64,000 nt of DNA from Palsa-504 sp963753225 (GTDB taxonomy: Bacteria; Actinomycetota; Actinomycetes; Streptosporangiales; Streptosporangiaceae). The position numbers and the translations under genes were made by a program. The stretch covers positions 1 through 64,000 of the forward strand of contig CAVWBQ010000014.1 in NCBI GenBank assembly GCA_963753225.1, written 5' to 3'. This document shows, in pieces, positions 33,095 through 41,720 of this stretch (positions within the stretch are counted from its first letter, which is position 1; each line of letters opens with the position of its first letter). A model generated the notes under the pieces. It was given only the letters and a program-made list of their open reading frames with translations, ran no database searches and was not told where the DNA came from.

Positions 33095-33838
33095 GTGACC
33101 GGAGAAGAGCAGCTCGCCGCGGAGTTCGAGACCCACCGCTCCTATCTCCACGCGATCGCGTTCCGCACGCTCGGCTCGCACGCCGACGCGGACGACGCCG
33201 TGCAGGAAGCGTGGCTGCGCCTGGCGCGCACCGGCGGCGGGGGCATCGAGGACGTGCGCGGCTGGCTCACCGTCGTGACCGGGCGGATCTGCCTCGACGT
33301 CCTGCGCAGGCGCGGGGTGCGGGGCGAGCAGCCGCTCGAGCTGAGCATCGGGATGCTCCGCGGGGAGGCAGCCGGGGATCCCGGGATCGATCCTGAGGAG
33401 GAGGCCCTGCTGGCGGACTCCGTCGGCGTCGCGCTATACGTCGTCATGGACGCTCTCACCCCGGCCGAACGGGTGTCGTTCGTGCTCCACGAGGTGTTCG
33501 AGATCCCGTTCGGCTCGATCGCCGCGATTCTCGGCCGGAGCATCGCGGCCACCAAGATGCTGGCCAGCCGGGCCCGCGGGCGGATCCGGCTGGGCACGCC
33601 GGGGGCCGGCGCGGACGCGGCCGCGCGGGAGGTCGCGACCCGGGCGACAACGGGCGCGCATCGGGGTGCGGTGGGCCATCCGGCGCTCATCGACGGTGAC
33701 CCCGGGGTTCTCGTCATGGTGAGCGGGCGGCCGGTCCTGGTCATGGCCTTCACGGTCACCGGCGGCGCCATCACCGCGATCCGCATGCTGACCGACCCGG
33801 GCCGACTGGCCCAGGCCGTGCCCTCGTGGGTCGCGTGA
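33095..33838 (+). CDS. ECF41-type (SigJ-like) sigma factor with shortened C-terminal domain
   Basis: 247 aa from GTG 33095, with GAAGGA 2-3 nt upstream. Sigma region 2 covers FETHRSYLHAIAFRTLGSHA through DAVQEAWLRLARTG, and region 4 covers LTPAERVSFVLHEVFEIPF and AAILGRSIAATKMLASRARG. The C-terminus should be a SnoaL-like fold of about 120 residues that controls activity. Here only its end is present (LVMVSGRPVLVMAFTVTGGA, ITAIRMLTDPGRL), so about 50-60 residues seem deleted. In ECF41 proteins truncation of this domain changes or raises activity. It pairs with the divergent AhpD-like gene. Confidence 0.85.
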   Translation: MTGEEQLAAEFETHRSYLHAIAFRTLGSHADADDAVQEAWLRLARTGGGGIEDVRGWLTVVTGRICLDVLRRRGVRGEQPLELSIGMLRGEAAGDPGIDPEEEALLADSVGVALYVVMDALTPAERVSFVLHEVFEIPFGSIAAILGRSIAATKMLASRARGRIRLGTPGAGADAAAREVATRATTGAHRGAVGHPALIDGDPGVLVMVSGRPVLVMAFTVTGGAITAIRMLTDPGRLAQAVPSWVA

Positions 33839-33849
33839 GGCGTGGGTGG

Positions 33850-34434
33850 CTAGCTCTGACTAGGTCCTTGCGGCGGCCGCTGGCCGGGGCAGGCCGTTCC
33901 GACGCCGATGTGCACCTGCTGCTGCCGGCCGCCTGCCCTGACGATGATCGGCACGCAGGCCGGGTGATCGATCCAGTACCCGCCCGGGATGGCCAGCCAT
34001 CCGCCGCCGCCCGGGCTGGCGCAATTGCTGACGTCGACTGTCTGGCTGGGCGTACCCGGGTTACCCCACCCGATGCGTAGCCGGCTGGCGAACCGGGCCG
34101 GGACGATGAGCTCGAACGTGGTGCCTGGCCTGAAGAAGAGGCCGGTCTTCGCGAATAGCCGCAGCGGTCCATTGCCGTCGCCGGACAGTGAGGTGCCCAG
34201 CGCTGGGTACCGGGGACTGATCGGCAGCGCGACGACGCCGAGCACGACCTGCAACTGGTCAACTCCACCGACAACGCCGGCCCCGCCGCAGTCCAGCACG
34301 GATGCGGAGGTGGACCTGGTCGTCGGGCCGGGCTTCCCGGTGCTGGAGCTAACGATGCCGCTCGTGCAGCCCGCGAGCATCATGGCGATCACTGCCGCGG
34401 TGACGAGGGCCGGGCCTCGCCGCGTCGGGCGCAT
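33850..34434 (-). CDS. Predicted lipoprotein
   Basis: 194 aa from ATG 34434. MRPTRRGPALVTAAVIAMML is a signal sequence ending in the lipobox LAGC, so the mature protein would be lipid-anchored at Cys. After a Ser/Thr linker comes a beta-rich domain (LQVVLGVVALPISPRYPALG, FFRPGTTFELIVPARFASRL, GWLAIPGGYWIDHPACVPII) with paired Cys. No enzymatic motif. It is a surface protein of unknown role, common in form in this group. The gene converges with the ECF41 sigma gene. Confidence 0.75.
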   Translation of the reverse strand: MRPTRRGPALVTAAVIAMMLAGCTSGIVSSSTGKPGPTTRSTSASVLDCGGAGVVGGVDQLQVVLGVVALPISPRYPALGTSLSGDGNGPLRLFAKTGLFFRPGTTFELIVPARFASRLRIGWGNPGTPSQTVDVSNCASPGGGGWLAIPGGYWIDHPACVPIIVRAGGRQQQVHIGVGTACPGQRPPQGPSQS

Positions 34435-34533
34435 GACACCAGTCTGCCATCGTTCAGATCTGCCGCGGCGATGGTCGCTCTCGAGGGCTGGCGGGTGACG
34501 CCTGGAGGAGGCCGGCCAGGAAACCGCCGGCCA

Positions 34534-35274
34534 CGACGTCCACCATCTTCCGCATCGAGACCGGACGGAGCCGCCCCAGCCCGGGAACGTTCGGACGCTT
34601 CTCGGGCTGTACGGCGTGACCGGGGCCGAACGGGACGGGCTGATCCAGCTGACCCGGGAGGCCCGCCAGCCCGGGTGGTGGCACTCGTTCCGCGACGTGC
34701 TGCCGAATCCGTACAAGGTCTACATCGGCCTGGAAGCCGGCGCCGCCTCGATCCGCAACTTCGAGCCCGTGGTCGTGCCTGGCTTGCTGCAGACGGCTGA
34801 CTATGCGCGAGAGATCTTCAGGAACGAGCCTCGTGAACTTGAGCCTGAAGACGTTGAGCGCCGGATAGAAGTCCGGCTTGCCCGGCAGGAGATACTGGAG
34901 CGCGACGAGCGGCCGCGACTATGGGCCGTGATCGACGAGGCAGTCATCCACCGCGTCGTCGGCAGTGTCAGTGTGATGCGGGGACAGCTCAGGCACCTGG
35001 TCGAGTCCGCCGAGAAAGGTAAGACCACGATCCAGGTCGTGCCCTACCGGGCAGGCGCACACGCGGGGACGATCGGCGCCTTCGTCATCCTGGACTTTCT
35101 TGAGGCCACCGACCCGGACGTGGTGTACGTGGAGACGCTAGCCGGGGACATCTACCTCGAGGAGCGTTCGGATGTGAACCGCTATACCCTGCATTTGAAC
35201 GGTTGCTGGCCGCCTCGCTGCACCCTGACGAGTCCGTGCAGATGATCGAACGGCTGGCCAGGACCTTGAGGTAG
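34534..35274 (+). pseudogene. XRE-DUF5753 regulator gene, broken (frameshifts, no N-terminus)
   Basis: The HTH end STIFRIETGRSRPSPG lies in one frame, then LYGVTGAERDGLIQLTREAR and the whole DUF5753 domain in another (VVVPGLLQTADYAREIFRN, HRVVGSVSVMRGQL), with the last codons (FERLLAASLHPDESVQMIER) in a third, ending at 35274. The first ~30 codons of the HTH are gone. The shift after RPSPG is shared exactly with the copy at 41010, so both descend from an already broken gene or duplicated together. Confidence 0.8.
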
Positions 35275-35301
35275 GGCCAGCACGTAGAGGAGGCGCGCGG
35301 G

Positions 35302-35805
35302 GTGACCGAGATTGACCTGTCCCGCGCTGAGTGGCGGAAGAGCAGCTACAGCGGCCAGGACGGCAACTGCGTGGAAGTAGCCCGCTGCGATTCGGTAGCC
35401 GCCCACCTGGACACCCGCCGGAAGGCGGGATTCATTACCAGCCTGGGCGACAACGCCCTCATCGCGCTCGGCCGCGCCTACGCGCAGATCAACGCCGCGA
35501 TGCTGGCCGCGCTGACGGTGCAGCGGCTATCGCAGGCAACTGATAAGGCCGAGCTGTGGGGATGCGCCGCCAAAGCGCACGGCGTAGACACCGCCTACGC
35601 CGCGGTGTCGGAGCTGTCTCTGCTGGCCGGAGCGCCCGGTTTCGCCGCCGACTCGCAGCTGGCCAAGGCCCGCCGCGACCTCAATGGCTTGCTGTACGCC
35701 GACGGCATCCACGACAGCCTCTACCGGGCAGTCGGCCGCGCCCTCATTGCCAGGCCTCCCGCCGGGGCGTTCCGACCCATGGCGGCGCAGCGCAGGGAAG
35801 GGTGA
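35302..35805 (+). CDS. DUF397 head fused to an acyl-CoA-dehydrogenase-like tail
   Basis: GTG 35302 has GAGGAGG 8 nt upstream. The first ~35 residues (TEIDLSRAEWRKSSYSGQDG through NCVEVARC) are a DUF397 start. The remaining ~130 residues are of a different kind: ALIALGRAYAQINAAMLAAL, LWGCAAKAHGVDTAYAAVSE, and KARRDLNGLLYADGIHDSLY, which resembles the helical C-terminal domain of acyl-CoA dehydrogenases. The join is in frame and the frame is open throughout. It is most likely an accidental fusion after a deletion; whether it is expressed is unknown. It directly follows the broken XRE gene, where a DUF397 partner is expected. Confidence 0.6.
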   Translation: MTEIDLSRAEWRKSSYSGQDGNCVEVARCDSVAAHLDTRRKAGFITSLGDNALIALGRAYAQINAAMLAALTVQRLSQATDKAELWGCAAKAHGVDTAYAAVSELSLLAGAPGFAADSQLAKARRDLNGLLYADGIHDSLYRAVGRALIARPPAGAFRPMAAQRREG

Positions 35806-35817
35806 GCTGACCGGTAA

Positions 35818-36318
35818 TCAGGTCACCGGGCAGCCGTCTTCCAGCGAGATCACCGTCCCAGCTCGGACCGCGTCCACGCACGCGGCGATCCGGCGAGCCA
35901 GCAACGGGCTGACCCGCTCGGCCACCTCATCTGCCTTGACAAAGGCGTACCCGGCCAGTTCACCGTCCTGCGTCGTGATCGCCGCGACCTCGCCCGGCGC
36001 CAGGACGCCGCCGTCATAGACCATGATCAGTCCTTCGGGACGTTCCGGCCGCGAGGGTACCCAGTCGACCACCAGTACCCGCCCGGGCGGCCGGTCCAGG
36101 CCAAGCTCCTCGGTTACCTCCCGTCGACACGCGGCGTGCGGCGACTCCTCTTTCTCGACGGCCCCGCCGGGCAGGTCCCACGTCGGCTTGTACGTTGGAT
36201 CCACCAGCAGGACCCGCCCGTCCTCATCGCGGAACAACGCCCCGGCCGCCATCCGCTTCCGCGCCAGGGAAGCGACGTACTGATCCGGCGGAAGGAGCGG
36301 TGAAACTCCAGAGGTCAT
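35818..36318 (-). CDS. NUDIX hydrolase
   Basis: 166 aa from ATG 36318 (MTSGVSPLLPPDQYVASLAR). The Nudix box GAVEKEESPHAACRREVTEE then LGL fits the Gx5Ex7REUXEEXGU pattern (G52, E58, R66). The front has RKRMAAGALFRDEDGRVLLV, typical of this group. It hydrolyses nucleoside-diphosphate-linked compounds; the substrate is unknown. It converges with the fusion gene, 12 nt apart. Confidence 0.87.
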   Translation of the reverse strand: MTSGVSPLLPPDQYVASLARKRMAAGALFRDEDGRVLLVDPTYKPTWDLPGGAVEKEESPHAACRREVTEELGLDRPPGRVLVVDWVPSRPERPEGLIMVYDGGVLAPGEVAAITTQDGELAGYAFVKADEVAERVSPLLARRIAACVDAVRAGTVISLEDGCPVT

Positions 36319-36461
36319 CCCGTGAGAGTAACGGGAGGAGACACAGAGCACCCGCCGAACTTGCCATCACGGCAACCCCGGAGGCGGCGTAGGACGTCTG
36401 GATCGCGCATCACCTCGATCGGCTGTTTCTGCTGCTCACGCGGTACTCTCCGCGGCAGTGG

Positions 36462-36536
36462 TTTCCCTTCCGGCCGCGTCCCGCAGATCCCACAACTCGC
36501 GTTCCAGGTGGACGAACGGCATGGCCGCCCGCTGGA
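36462..36536 (-). pseudogene. Fragment of the SBD-HNH restriction endonuclease gene
   Basis: About 75 bp nearly identical to 42366-42441 inside the phosphorothioate-binding endonuclease gene; the peptide is AAMPFVHLERELWDLRDAAG-like. Flanks are unrelated. Another relic of duplication in this region. Confidence 0.55.
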
Positions 36537-36593
36537 TCGGTTCAGCGGCACAGTCTCAGGCTGGCGGCCGACTTGAGACTGTGCGGTGGGCGG

Positions 36594-37844
36594 TCAGCTC
36601 ACCGGTTCACTGGTCACCACCGAGTTGAAGGTCAGCACCGCGTGACCCGGGGCGATCTGGAGGTTGTTGATGTGATCCACGTTGGGGGCCAGGGTGACGG
36701 CGGGCCCGAAGCCGCCGCCGGGCGGGCTGGTGAGCACGTTCAGGGTCCGGGTAGTCCCGTCGGCCCAGGCGATGACGAAGGTCCCGGCGGAGTCGGCTGC
36801 GACGCGGCCGCCCCAGGAGCTTGACACGGAGTCCCCGGGCGCGGACAGCAGGACCGGCGGTCCCCAGGAGCCGCCGGCCGGAAGCTTGGAGGCGTACAGC
36901 GCGATGATGGAGGTGTTCGGCACGTCCTGCTCGAAGGTGGCGACGGCATCTCCGGCGCCGTCAATCGCGACGCCGAGGTTCCCGCCTTCGTTGGCGGACA
37001 GCACAACCGCGGCGCTCCACGTCCCGGCCGCGGAGCGGGTAGCCGCCACGTTCGCCGCCCCGAGCCCCCGGGCCCACACCATTACCGCCTGGCCCGCGTC
37101 GTTCAGCGCGACGCTGGTTCTCCCGCCCGGGTAGGGAGGAAGGCCGACCTTGACCGGCGCGGCGAAGCCGCCCAGGATGGTCCCGGAGTCGGCATAGGTG
37201 CCGGGGCCCGGGGCCTTGGTGGCCCAGGTCAGGACCGCCGACCCGGCGGAGCTCACCGCCATGGCCAGCCCGCTGCCGTAATTGGCGGCCAGGGTCCGCG
37301 CCGGCGTCCAGCTGCCGCCAGCCGGGAGGCTGGCGGTATGGATCGTGCCGGCGCCCCCCGGCCAGGCGATGATCGCGTTGCCGGACCGGTCGATGCCGAT
37401 CAACGGCACGCGGGCGTCGGTGCCGACGGTGACCGGGGCGCTCCATGTACCGCCGGGCGGCCGGACGCTGGCCTGGATGACCGGCGCGGTAAATGGCCCG
37501 CCTTCCCAGGCCGTGACGGCCCGGCCGTCCGGGGCCAGCGCCACGGCGGGGGTCGCACCCTGGCCGACGGTGGCCGGCGCGGGCCAGGTCTGCCCGCCGG
37601 CGCTGGTACAGACCAGGACCGAAGAGCTGTTGCCGGCGTTCAGCTGGGATCCGGCGGCGGCCTCCGTGCCGGCCGCGTTGACCGCCAGCCCGGGCAGGGA
37701 CCCGGACGACGCGCATCCGGCGGGTAGCTGGACCGGCGGCGACCATGAACTGGCCGCCTGCGCGGGGACCGCCAGCGCGGTCGCGGTGCCGACTGCGATC
37801 AGCACCGGCAGTGCGAGGCGAAGGCGGCGGATGGACCGGGACAT
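36594..37844 (-). CDS. Secreted beta-propeller-like repeat protein
   Basis: 416 aa from ATG 37844, with GGGAGG 6 nt upstream. The signal peptide is basic (SRSIRRLRL), then ALPVLIAVGTATALAVPAQA with an Ala-x-Ala cleavage site near residue 31. The mature part has about seven repeats of the form GGxWxxPVxL / AVxxxGxAVxxW (for example GGTWSAPVTVG, AAGTWSAAVVLS, GGSWGPPVLLS), as in secreted sialidase/BNR-like propellers. No catalytic motif of sialidases is visible. It is exported and probably binds sugars or proteins outside the cell; the role is unknown. Confidence 0.8.
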   Translation of the reverse strand: MSRSIRRLRLALPVLIAVGTATALAVPAQAASSWSPPVQLPAGCASSGSLPGLAVNAAGTEAAAGSQLNAGNSSSVLVCTSAGGQTWPAPATVGQGATPAVALAPDGRAVTAWEGGPFTAPVIQASVRPPGGTWSAPVTVGTDARVPLIGIDRSGNAIIAWPGGAGTIHTASLPAGGSWTPARTLAANYGSGLAMAVSSAGSAVLTWATKAPGPGTYADSGTILGGFAAPVKVGLPPYPGGRTSVALNDAGQAVMVWARGLGAANVAATRSAAGTWSAAVVLSANEGGNLGVAIDGAGDAVATFEQDVPNTSIIALYASKLPAGGSWGPPVLLSAPGDSVSSSWGGRVAADSAGTFVIAWADGTTRTLNVLTSPPGGGFGPAVTLAPNVDHINNLQIAPGHAVLTFNSVVTSEPVS

Positions 37845-38153
37845 GGCAGGCCTCCCTGCGGGTCGGGGCGTGGGCACGGATTCCTCGGATCGCAAGCCGG
37901 GCGCGCCGGGGCAGGCGCACGCAGAAGCAGGCTGCTGAGATCGTGTAACGCGCGGCCGGCGCCGATGACCGCTCGGGGTGCGCCGCCGCGTGTCCGGGCG
38001 TATCCGGTGACCAGGCCGGGATTGCCGATGGCGCAGCCGACACCGCCCGGGCAGCTGAGCGCGCTCAGACCGGTCGTCGTCCCCACCCGCAGCTGTCGTC
38101 TCCACCGCCTCACCCGCACTGTGAGCGCGCGCCGGCTCGGATGGATCCGGCCT

Positions 38154-38234
38154 GCCGCGACGTTCCGCGCGGGGGCTCCGCAAAGAACCCTCAGCAGCTG
38201 GTACGTCCCGGACAGTGAGATGGTTCAACCTGAT
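38154..38234. repeat. 81-bp dispersed repeat, copy 2
   Basis: Same as 25364-25444 apart from two substitutions. It lies in the 780-bp gap between the secreted protein gene and the gene at 38624, followed by ~230 bp of unrecognised sequence and then a phosphotransferase 5' fragment. Confidence 0.6.
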
Positions 38235-38469
38235 TTGGCGAGGCACCGCTCGCGGCTCATCGTGGCCCCGGGCTTCCAACTGCACGGCGATGTAATCGCG
38301 ATGCTCGCATTCCATTTCACCTCGGCCGTTGACGGCATTGTCCGGGAACTGTCGCGGTTTCCGCGCCTGCAGCCTGGCAAGTCAGCGGCCCTGTCGACGG
38401 GCGCGCGTTCCCGGCGCCTGCGCTGGCGCAGCGGCCGCGAGCTCGGCCGAGGCTGGGCGGGCTCGCCTT

Positions 38470-38580
38470 CCTTCGCGGGGGGAGCGTGCGCCACACCGGC
38501 TGGGACGAACCCGAGGCACCGGTAGGTCACGCGATAGAGATCCGAACAGGTCCGGTGCGCGCCTCCCGTAAGGCCACGGC
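38470..38580 (+). pseudogene. 5' fragment of the phosphotransferase gene
   Basis: The stretch with GGGGGGAGC and GTG at 38486 reads VRHTGWDEPEAPVGHAIEIR, matching the start of the intact gene at 21617 (VRHTDWDELEAPVRLAIEAR), including the ribosome-binding region. It breaks off after about 30 codons. Confidence 0.6.
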
Positions 38581-38623
38581 CAGCCCATCCGGCGGCCTGG
38601 CTTGGGTGCGTTAGAGTCGTGCC

Positions 38624-39244
38624 GTGACAGACAGCGATGACTGGCGGGTAACCATCTCCCTGGCCGGCCAGGCACAAGTCGAACAGGCGCAGCGAGCGTT
38701 GTCCCAGCATGAGGTCGAAGAAGACGTCCGCCGCCAGCTCGGCCGCACCATCGCCGTCGGCGCGAGCGACTCGCAGATGTTCCTGTACGCAGGCACCGAG
38801 ATCGCCGCCATAGAGGCTGAGCGGGTCGCCCGCGACGTGCTGGCCCAGCATGACATTCAGGCGGAGTTCGCGCTGCATCGATGGCATCCCATCGAGGAGC
38901 AGTGGGAGAGCCCGGACGTCGCGATGCCGCAGACCGAAGCCGAGCGGGAGGCGGAGCACCAGCGGCTGGTGGACTCTGAAACCGCCGAGTCCCTGGCCGC
39001 CGGGATCGGCCGATGGCAGGCCCGGGTTGAGTTCCCGTCGCACCGCGAGGCGGTCGCGCTGGCGCGCAAGCTGGAAGGTGAGGGCCTGGCGGTGGTGCGG
39101 CGCTGGAAGTTCCTGATCGTCGCCGCTGACAACGAGGACGACGTCCGGGATCTCGCCGGACAGATCAGGCGGGAGGCACCGCCCGACGCCGTGGTCCGCG
39201 TTGAGGAACCCGGTGCAGTGGGCTGGGTGTTCATGCCGTCATGA
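38624..39244 (+). CDS. Protein of unknown function (206 aa)
   Basis: From GTG 38624: VTDSDDWRVTISLAGQAQVE. Two similar alpha/beta halves are visible: residues 1-75 (VEQAQRALSQHEVEEDVRRQ, FLYAGTEIAAIEAERVARDV) and 125-206 (SHREAVALARKLEGEGLAVV, FLIVAADNEDDVRDLAGQIR). This suggests two ferredoxin-like folds. The composition is typical coding for this genome. No catalytic motif or known family is recognised. It stands alone. Confidence 0.6.
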   Translation: MTDSDDWRVTISLAGQAQVEQAQRALSQHEVEEDVRRQLGRTIAVGASDSQMFLYAGTEIAAIEAERVARDVLAQHDIQAEFALHRWHPIEEQWESPDVAMPQTEAEREAEHQRLVDSETAESLAAGIGRWQARVEFPSHREAVALARKLEGEGLAVVRRWKFLIVAADNEDDVRDLAGQIRREAPPDAVVRVEEPGAVGWVFMPS

Positions 39245-39600
39245 CCGACCTGCTTGGGCTCCCAGGGCAGGTCGGCATAGGTGCTCCCGCGCCCGCGGGC
39301 GTAGGTCTTGACCAGGCTGGTCGCGGTCACGTCGAGGTCGTAGCGCGGGTCTGTGCTGTGGGTTAGCCAGGCCAGTCGACCACCTCGAACGGGGTCGAGG
39401 CGTAGGTGAGCGGCCGGTGGAACACCGGGCGTATCTGCTGGCTCGCTTCGGCGAGGAAGGCCTGAAGCGGCCCGGCATAGGGGCTGGATCGCAGGCCTGC
39501 GGTCCGTATGTTCGCCACGCGCTGGCCGACCGAACGGAGCAAAGGAGGCCGCTCAGGATGCGCGCGGGGATGTCGCGGTAGCGGTCGGCAGGCTCAGCGG
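39245..39600 (-). pseudogene. Unrecognised decayed coding sequence
   Basis: Protein-like pieces in order but in shifting frames: RDIPARILSGLL, VANIRTAGLRSSPYAGPLQA, RPLTYASTPFEVVDWPG, then after a stop DPRYDLDVTATSLVKTYARG and STYADLPWEPKQVG. I cannot name the family. It sits between the 38624 gene and an HNH fragment. Confidence 0.35.
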
Positions 39601-39637
39601 CTGCTCCGGCTGGGCTCACCCGCGCTGGTGAGGCCGG

Positions 39638-39810
39638 TGCCGTCCAGGTTGGCCATCTTGGCGAGCACACTCGAGGGAGGGCGGGAGAATAGGCGGGCTA
39701 GGGCGAGGACTGGTTCGGGTGCCCTGTGGGCGGTGGAACCGCCGAAATGCCGGTGATTGTCGCCGCGCCTGGCCAACGGTCAGGTCCAGGAAATCGGCAA
39801 GCTAGCACTA
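39638..39810 (-). pseudogene. Fragment of the HNH endonuclease gene family at 46553
   Basis: Reads LADFLDLTVGQAR, then after a deletion FGGSTAHRAPEPVLALARLF through SRPPSSVLAKMANLDGTG. It matches the N-terminal third of the intact HNH protein at 46553-47527 (LADYLDLTVSQAR, FGGSTAHLAPEPIPSLARLF). The HNH domain is absent. Confidence 0.7.
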
Positions 39811-39838
39811 TTCCCAGACCTCGGTCTGTTAGGAGTTC

Positions 39839-40603
39839 TTAGCCGATGGCGGTGCCGAACAGGTGCCCGACGCCGTAGGTGAAGGCCAGGCCGAGCGCTC
39901 CGCCGATGACGACCCGCAGGACGGCGCGGTGGACGTCGCTGCCGCCCAGTCGGGCGCTGAGGGCACCGGTCAGGCCCAGAGCGATCAGGACGGCGACGAA
40001 CGTAACCGGTACCCGCAGGCCGGCCGGGGGCAGCAGGATGGCCAGCATCGGCAGCAACGCGCCGAAAGTGAACGACAGCGCCGATGCGCCTGCGGCCTGG
40101 ACAGGGCTGGGGATGTTGGCGGGGTCGATGTGCAGTTCGGCGTCGAGATGGGCGGCCAGGGCACCGCGGGCGCTCAGCTCGACGGCGACGGTGCGGGCGG
40201 TGGCCGCGGAAAGGCCCTTGGCTTCGTACAGGGCGGTCAGCTCGGTCAGTTCGGCCTCCGGGGAGGCGGCGAGTTCGCGTTTCTCCTGTTTGATCTGCGC
40301 GCGTTCGCTGTCGCGCTGGCTGGAGACGGACACGTACTCGCCCAGCGCCATCGACACGGCCCCGGCGACCAGCCCGGCCAAGCCGGCGGTGAAGATGGGG
40401 CCGCGGTTCGTAGTGGCCCCCGCCACCCCGATGACGATGCCGGCCACCGACACGATCCCGTCGTTGGCCCCGAGCACCGCAGCCCGCAGCCAGTTCAGCC
40501 GCCCCGCGGTGCCGCCGCTATGCGGCTCCTGGGGGTGAGTCGCCCGCCCGCTCTCCGCCGCCTGGACCTGAGCCGCGGAGGGCATGTCGTCGTCAGCGCT
40601 CAT
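39839..40603 (-). CDS. VIT1/CCC1-family iron/manganese transporter
   Basis: A 254-aa protein. The hydrophilic N-terminus is followed by the first helix RAAVLGANDGIVSVAGIVIG, a VIT hallmark, and helix two with GAVSMALGEYVSVSSQRDSE. Next comes the cytoplasmic metal-binding-like helical region (ERAQIKQEKRELAASPEAEL), then three C-terminal helices (ALSFTFGALLPMLAILLPPA, VTFVAVLIALGLTGALSARL, VIGGALGLAFTYGVGHLFG). It moves Fe2+ or Mn2+ across the membrane. No regulator or metal box is seen nearby. Confidence 0.9.
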   Translation of the reverse strand: MSADDDMPSAAQVQAAESGRATHPQEPHSGGTAGRLNWLRAAVLGANDGIVSVAGIVIGVAGATTNRGPIFTAGLAGLVAGAVSMALGEYVSVSSQRDSERAQIKQEKRELAASPEAELTELTALYEAKGLSAATARTVAVELSARGALAAHLDAELHIDPANIPSPVQAAGASALSFTFGALLPMLAILLPPAGLRVPVTFVAVLIALGLTGALSARLGGSDVHRAVLRVVIGGALGLAFTYGVGHLFGTAIG

Positions 40604-40626
40604 ATCGTCTACTAAAGCACGCGAGG

Positions 40627-40845
40627 TCAGAGCGGGTAACGCAAGATCGCGGCCACCGAGCTCCTTCCCGGTACGTCGTCACGGCGGACAGCCAGCACCC
40701 TGCCTCCGCTGAGCCAAACGCGCCGTGCTATCTCGTCGACCACGCCGTAACTGGCCACGTCGCGGCATGGTGCCCTCGAAGCCCGCCCCACGGAGCCTGA
40801 AAGCAGGGCCGACGCCGGAGCCAGGCTCAAGATCATCCGCGGCAT
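40627..40845 (-). pseudogene. C-terminal remnant, possibly of a bacterial eRF1-like (baeRF) protein
   Basis: The last ~40 codons read ASYGVVDEIARRVWLSGGRV then LAVRRDDVPGRSSVAAILRY, resembling the C-terminal alpha/beta end of actinobacterial baeRF-type proteins. The upstream codons are unrelated. The 430-bp gap around it up to the XRE remnant holds nothing else recognisable. Confidence 0.35.
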
Positions 40846-41009
40846 TGCGCGATCCTCTTACGGCGTCGGCCCTGCGGCTTGAGGCATAACTCACCGAGCT
40901 ACCTCCGTCTGGACCAGGCAAACGTCTCAGACGGCGGATCTGGCATGAGACATCGGGACTGGTGTCGCTGGCCTGACCTGCTCGCGTGTACACATCCGGC
41001 TCATTACTT

Positions 41010-41702
41010 CGTAGGGGTCGCGCGGCAGCTGGAGTGGTCGACCTCCACCATCTTCCGCATCGAGACCGGACGGAGCCGCCCCAGCCCGGGAACGTTCGGA
41101 CCCTTCTCGAGCTGTACGGCGTGACCGGGGCCGAACGGGACGGGCTGATCCAGCTGACCCGGGAGGCCCGCCAGCCCGGGTGGTGGCACTCGTTCCGCGA
41201 CGTGCTGCCGAACCCGTACGAGGTCTACATCGGCCTCGAAGCCGGCGCCGCCTCGATCCGCAACTTCGAGCCCGTGGTGGTGCCGGGTCTGCTGCAGACG
41301 GCGGACTACGCGCGAGAGATCTTCAGGAACGGGCCTCGTGAACTTGAGCGTGAGGACGTTGAGCGCCGGATAGAAGTCCGGCTCGCCCGGCAGGAGATAC
41401 TGGCGCGCGACGAGCGGCCGCGACTATGGGCCGTGATCGACGAGGCGGTCATCCACCGCGTCGTCGGCAGCGTTAGCGTGATGCGCGGGCAGCTTGGGTA
41501 CCTGGTCGAGTCCGCGCAGGGAAAGACCACGATCCAGGTCGTGCCCGACCGTGCAGGTGCACACGCGGGAATCTACCTCGAGGAGCGTTCGGATGTGAAC
41601 CGCTATACCAGTGGCGGTACGCGACTCCAGGGCCGCGACGAAGCGAAGCTCCTAGTCCCTATGGAGGCCTGGCGGGCGTTCCTCGGGGGCGTGCGCTCCT
41701 AG
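41010..41702 (+). pseudogene. XRE-DUF5753 gene remnant ending in a DUF397 scrap
   Basis: The N-terminal piece VARQLEWSTSTIFRIETGRS is in one frame and NVRTLLELYGVTGAERDGLI onward in another, with the same shift point as the copy at 34534. The DUF5753 body is intact up to VVPDRAGAHAG, then lacks about 28 residues and ends YLEERSDVNRYT. It then runs into the C-terminus of a DUF397 protein (VAVRDSRAATK in one frame, VPMEAWRAFLGGVRS in the other). So a deletion fused the two genes of one pair. Confidence 0.75.
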
Positions 41703-41720
41703 CGGTTCCGCGCACCACTG

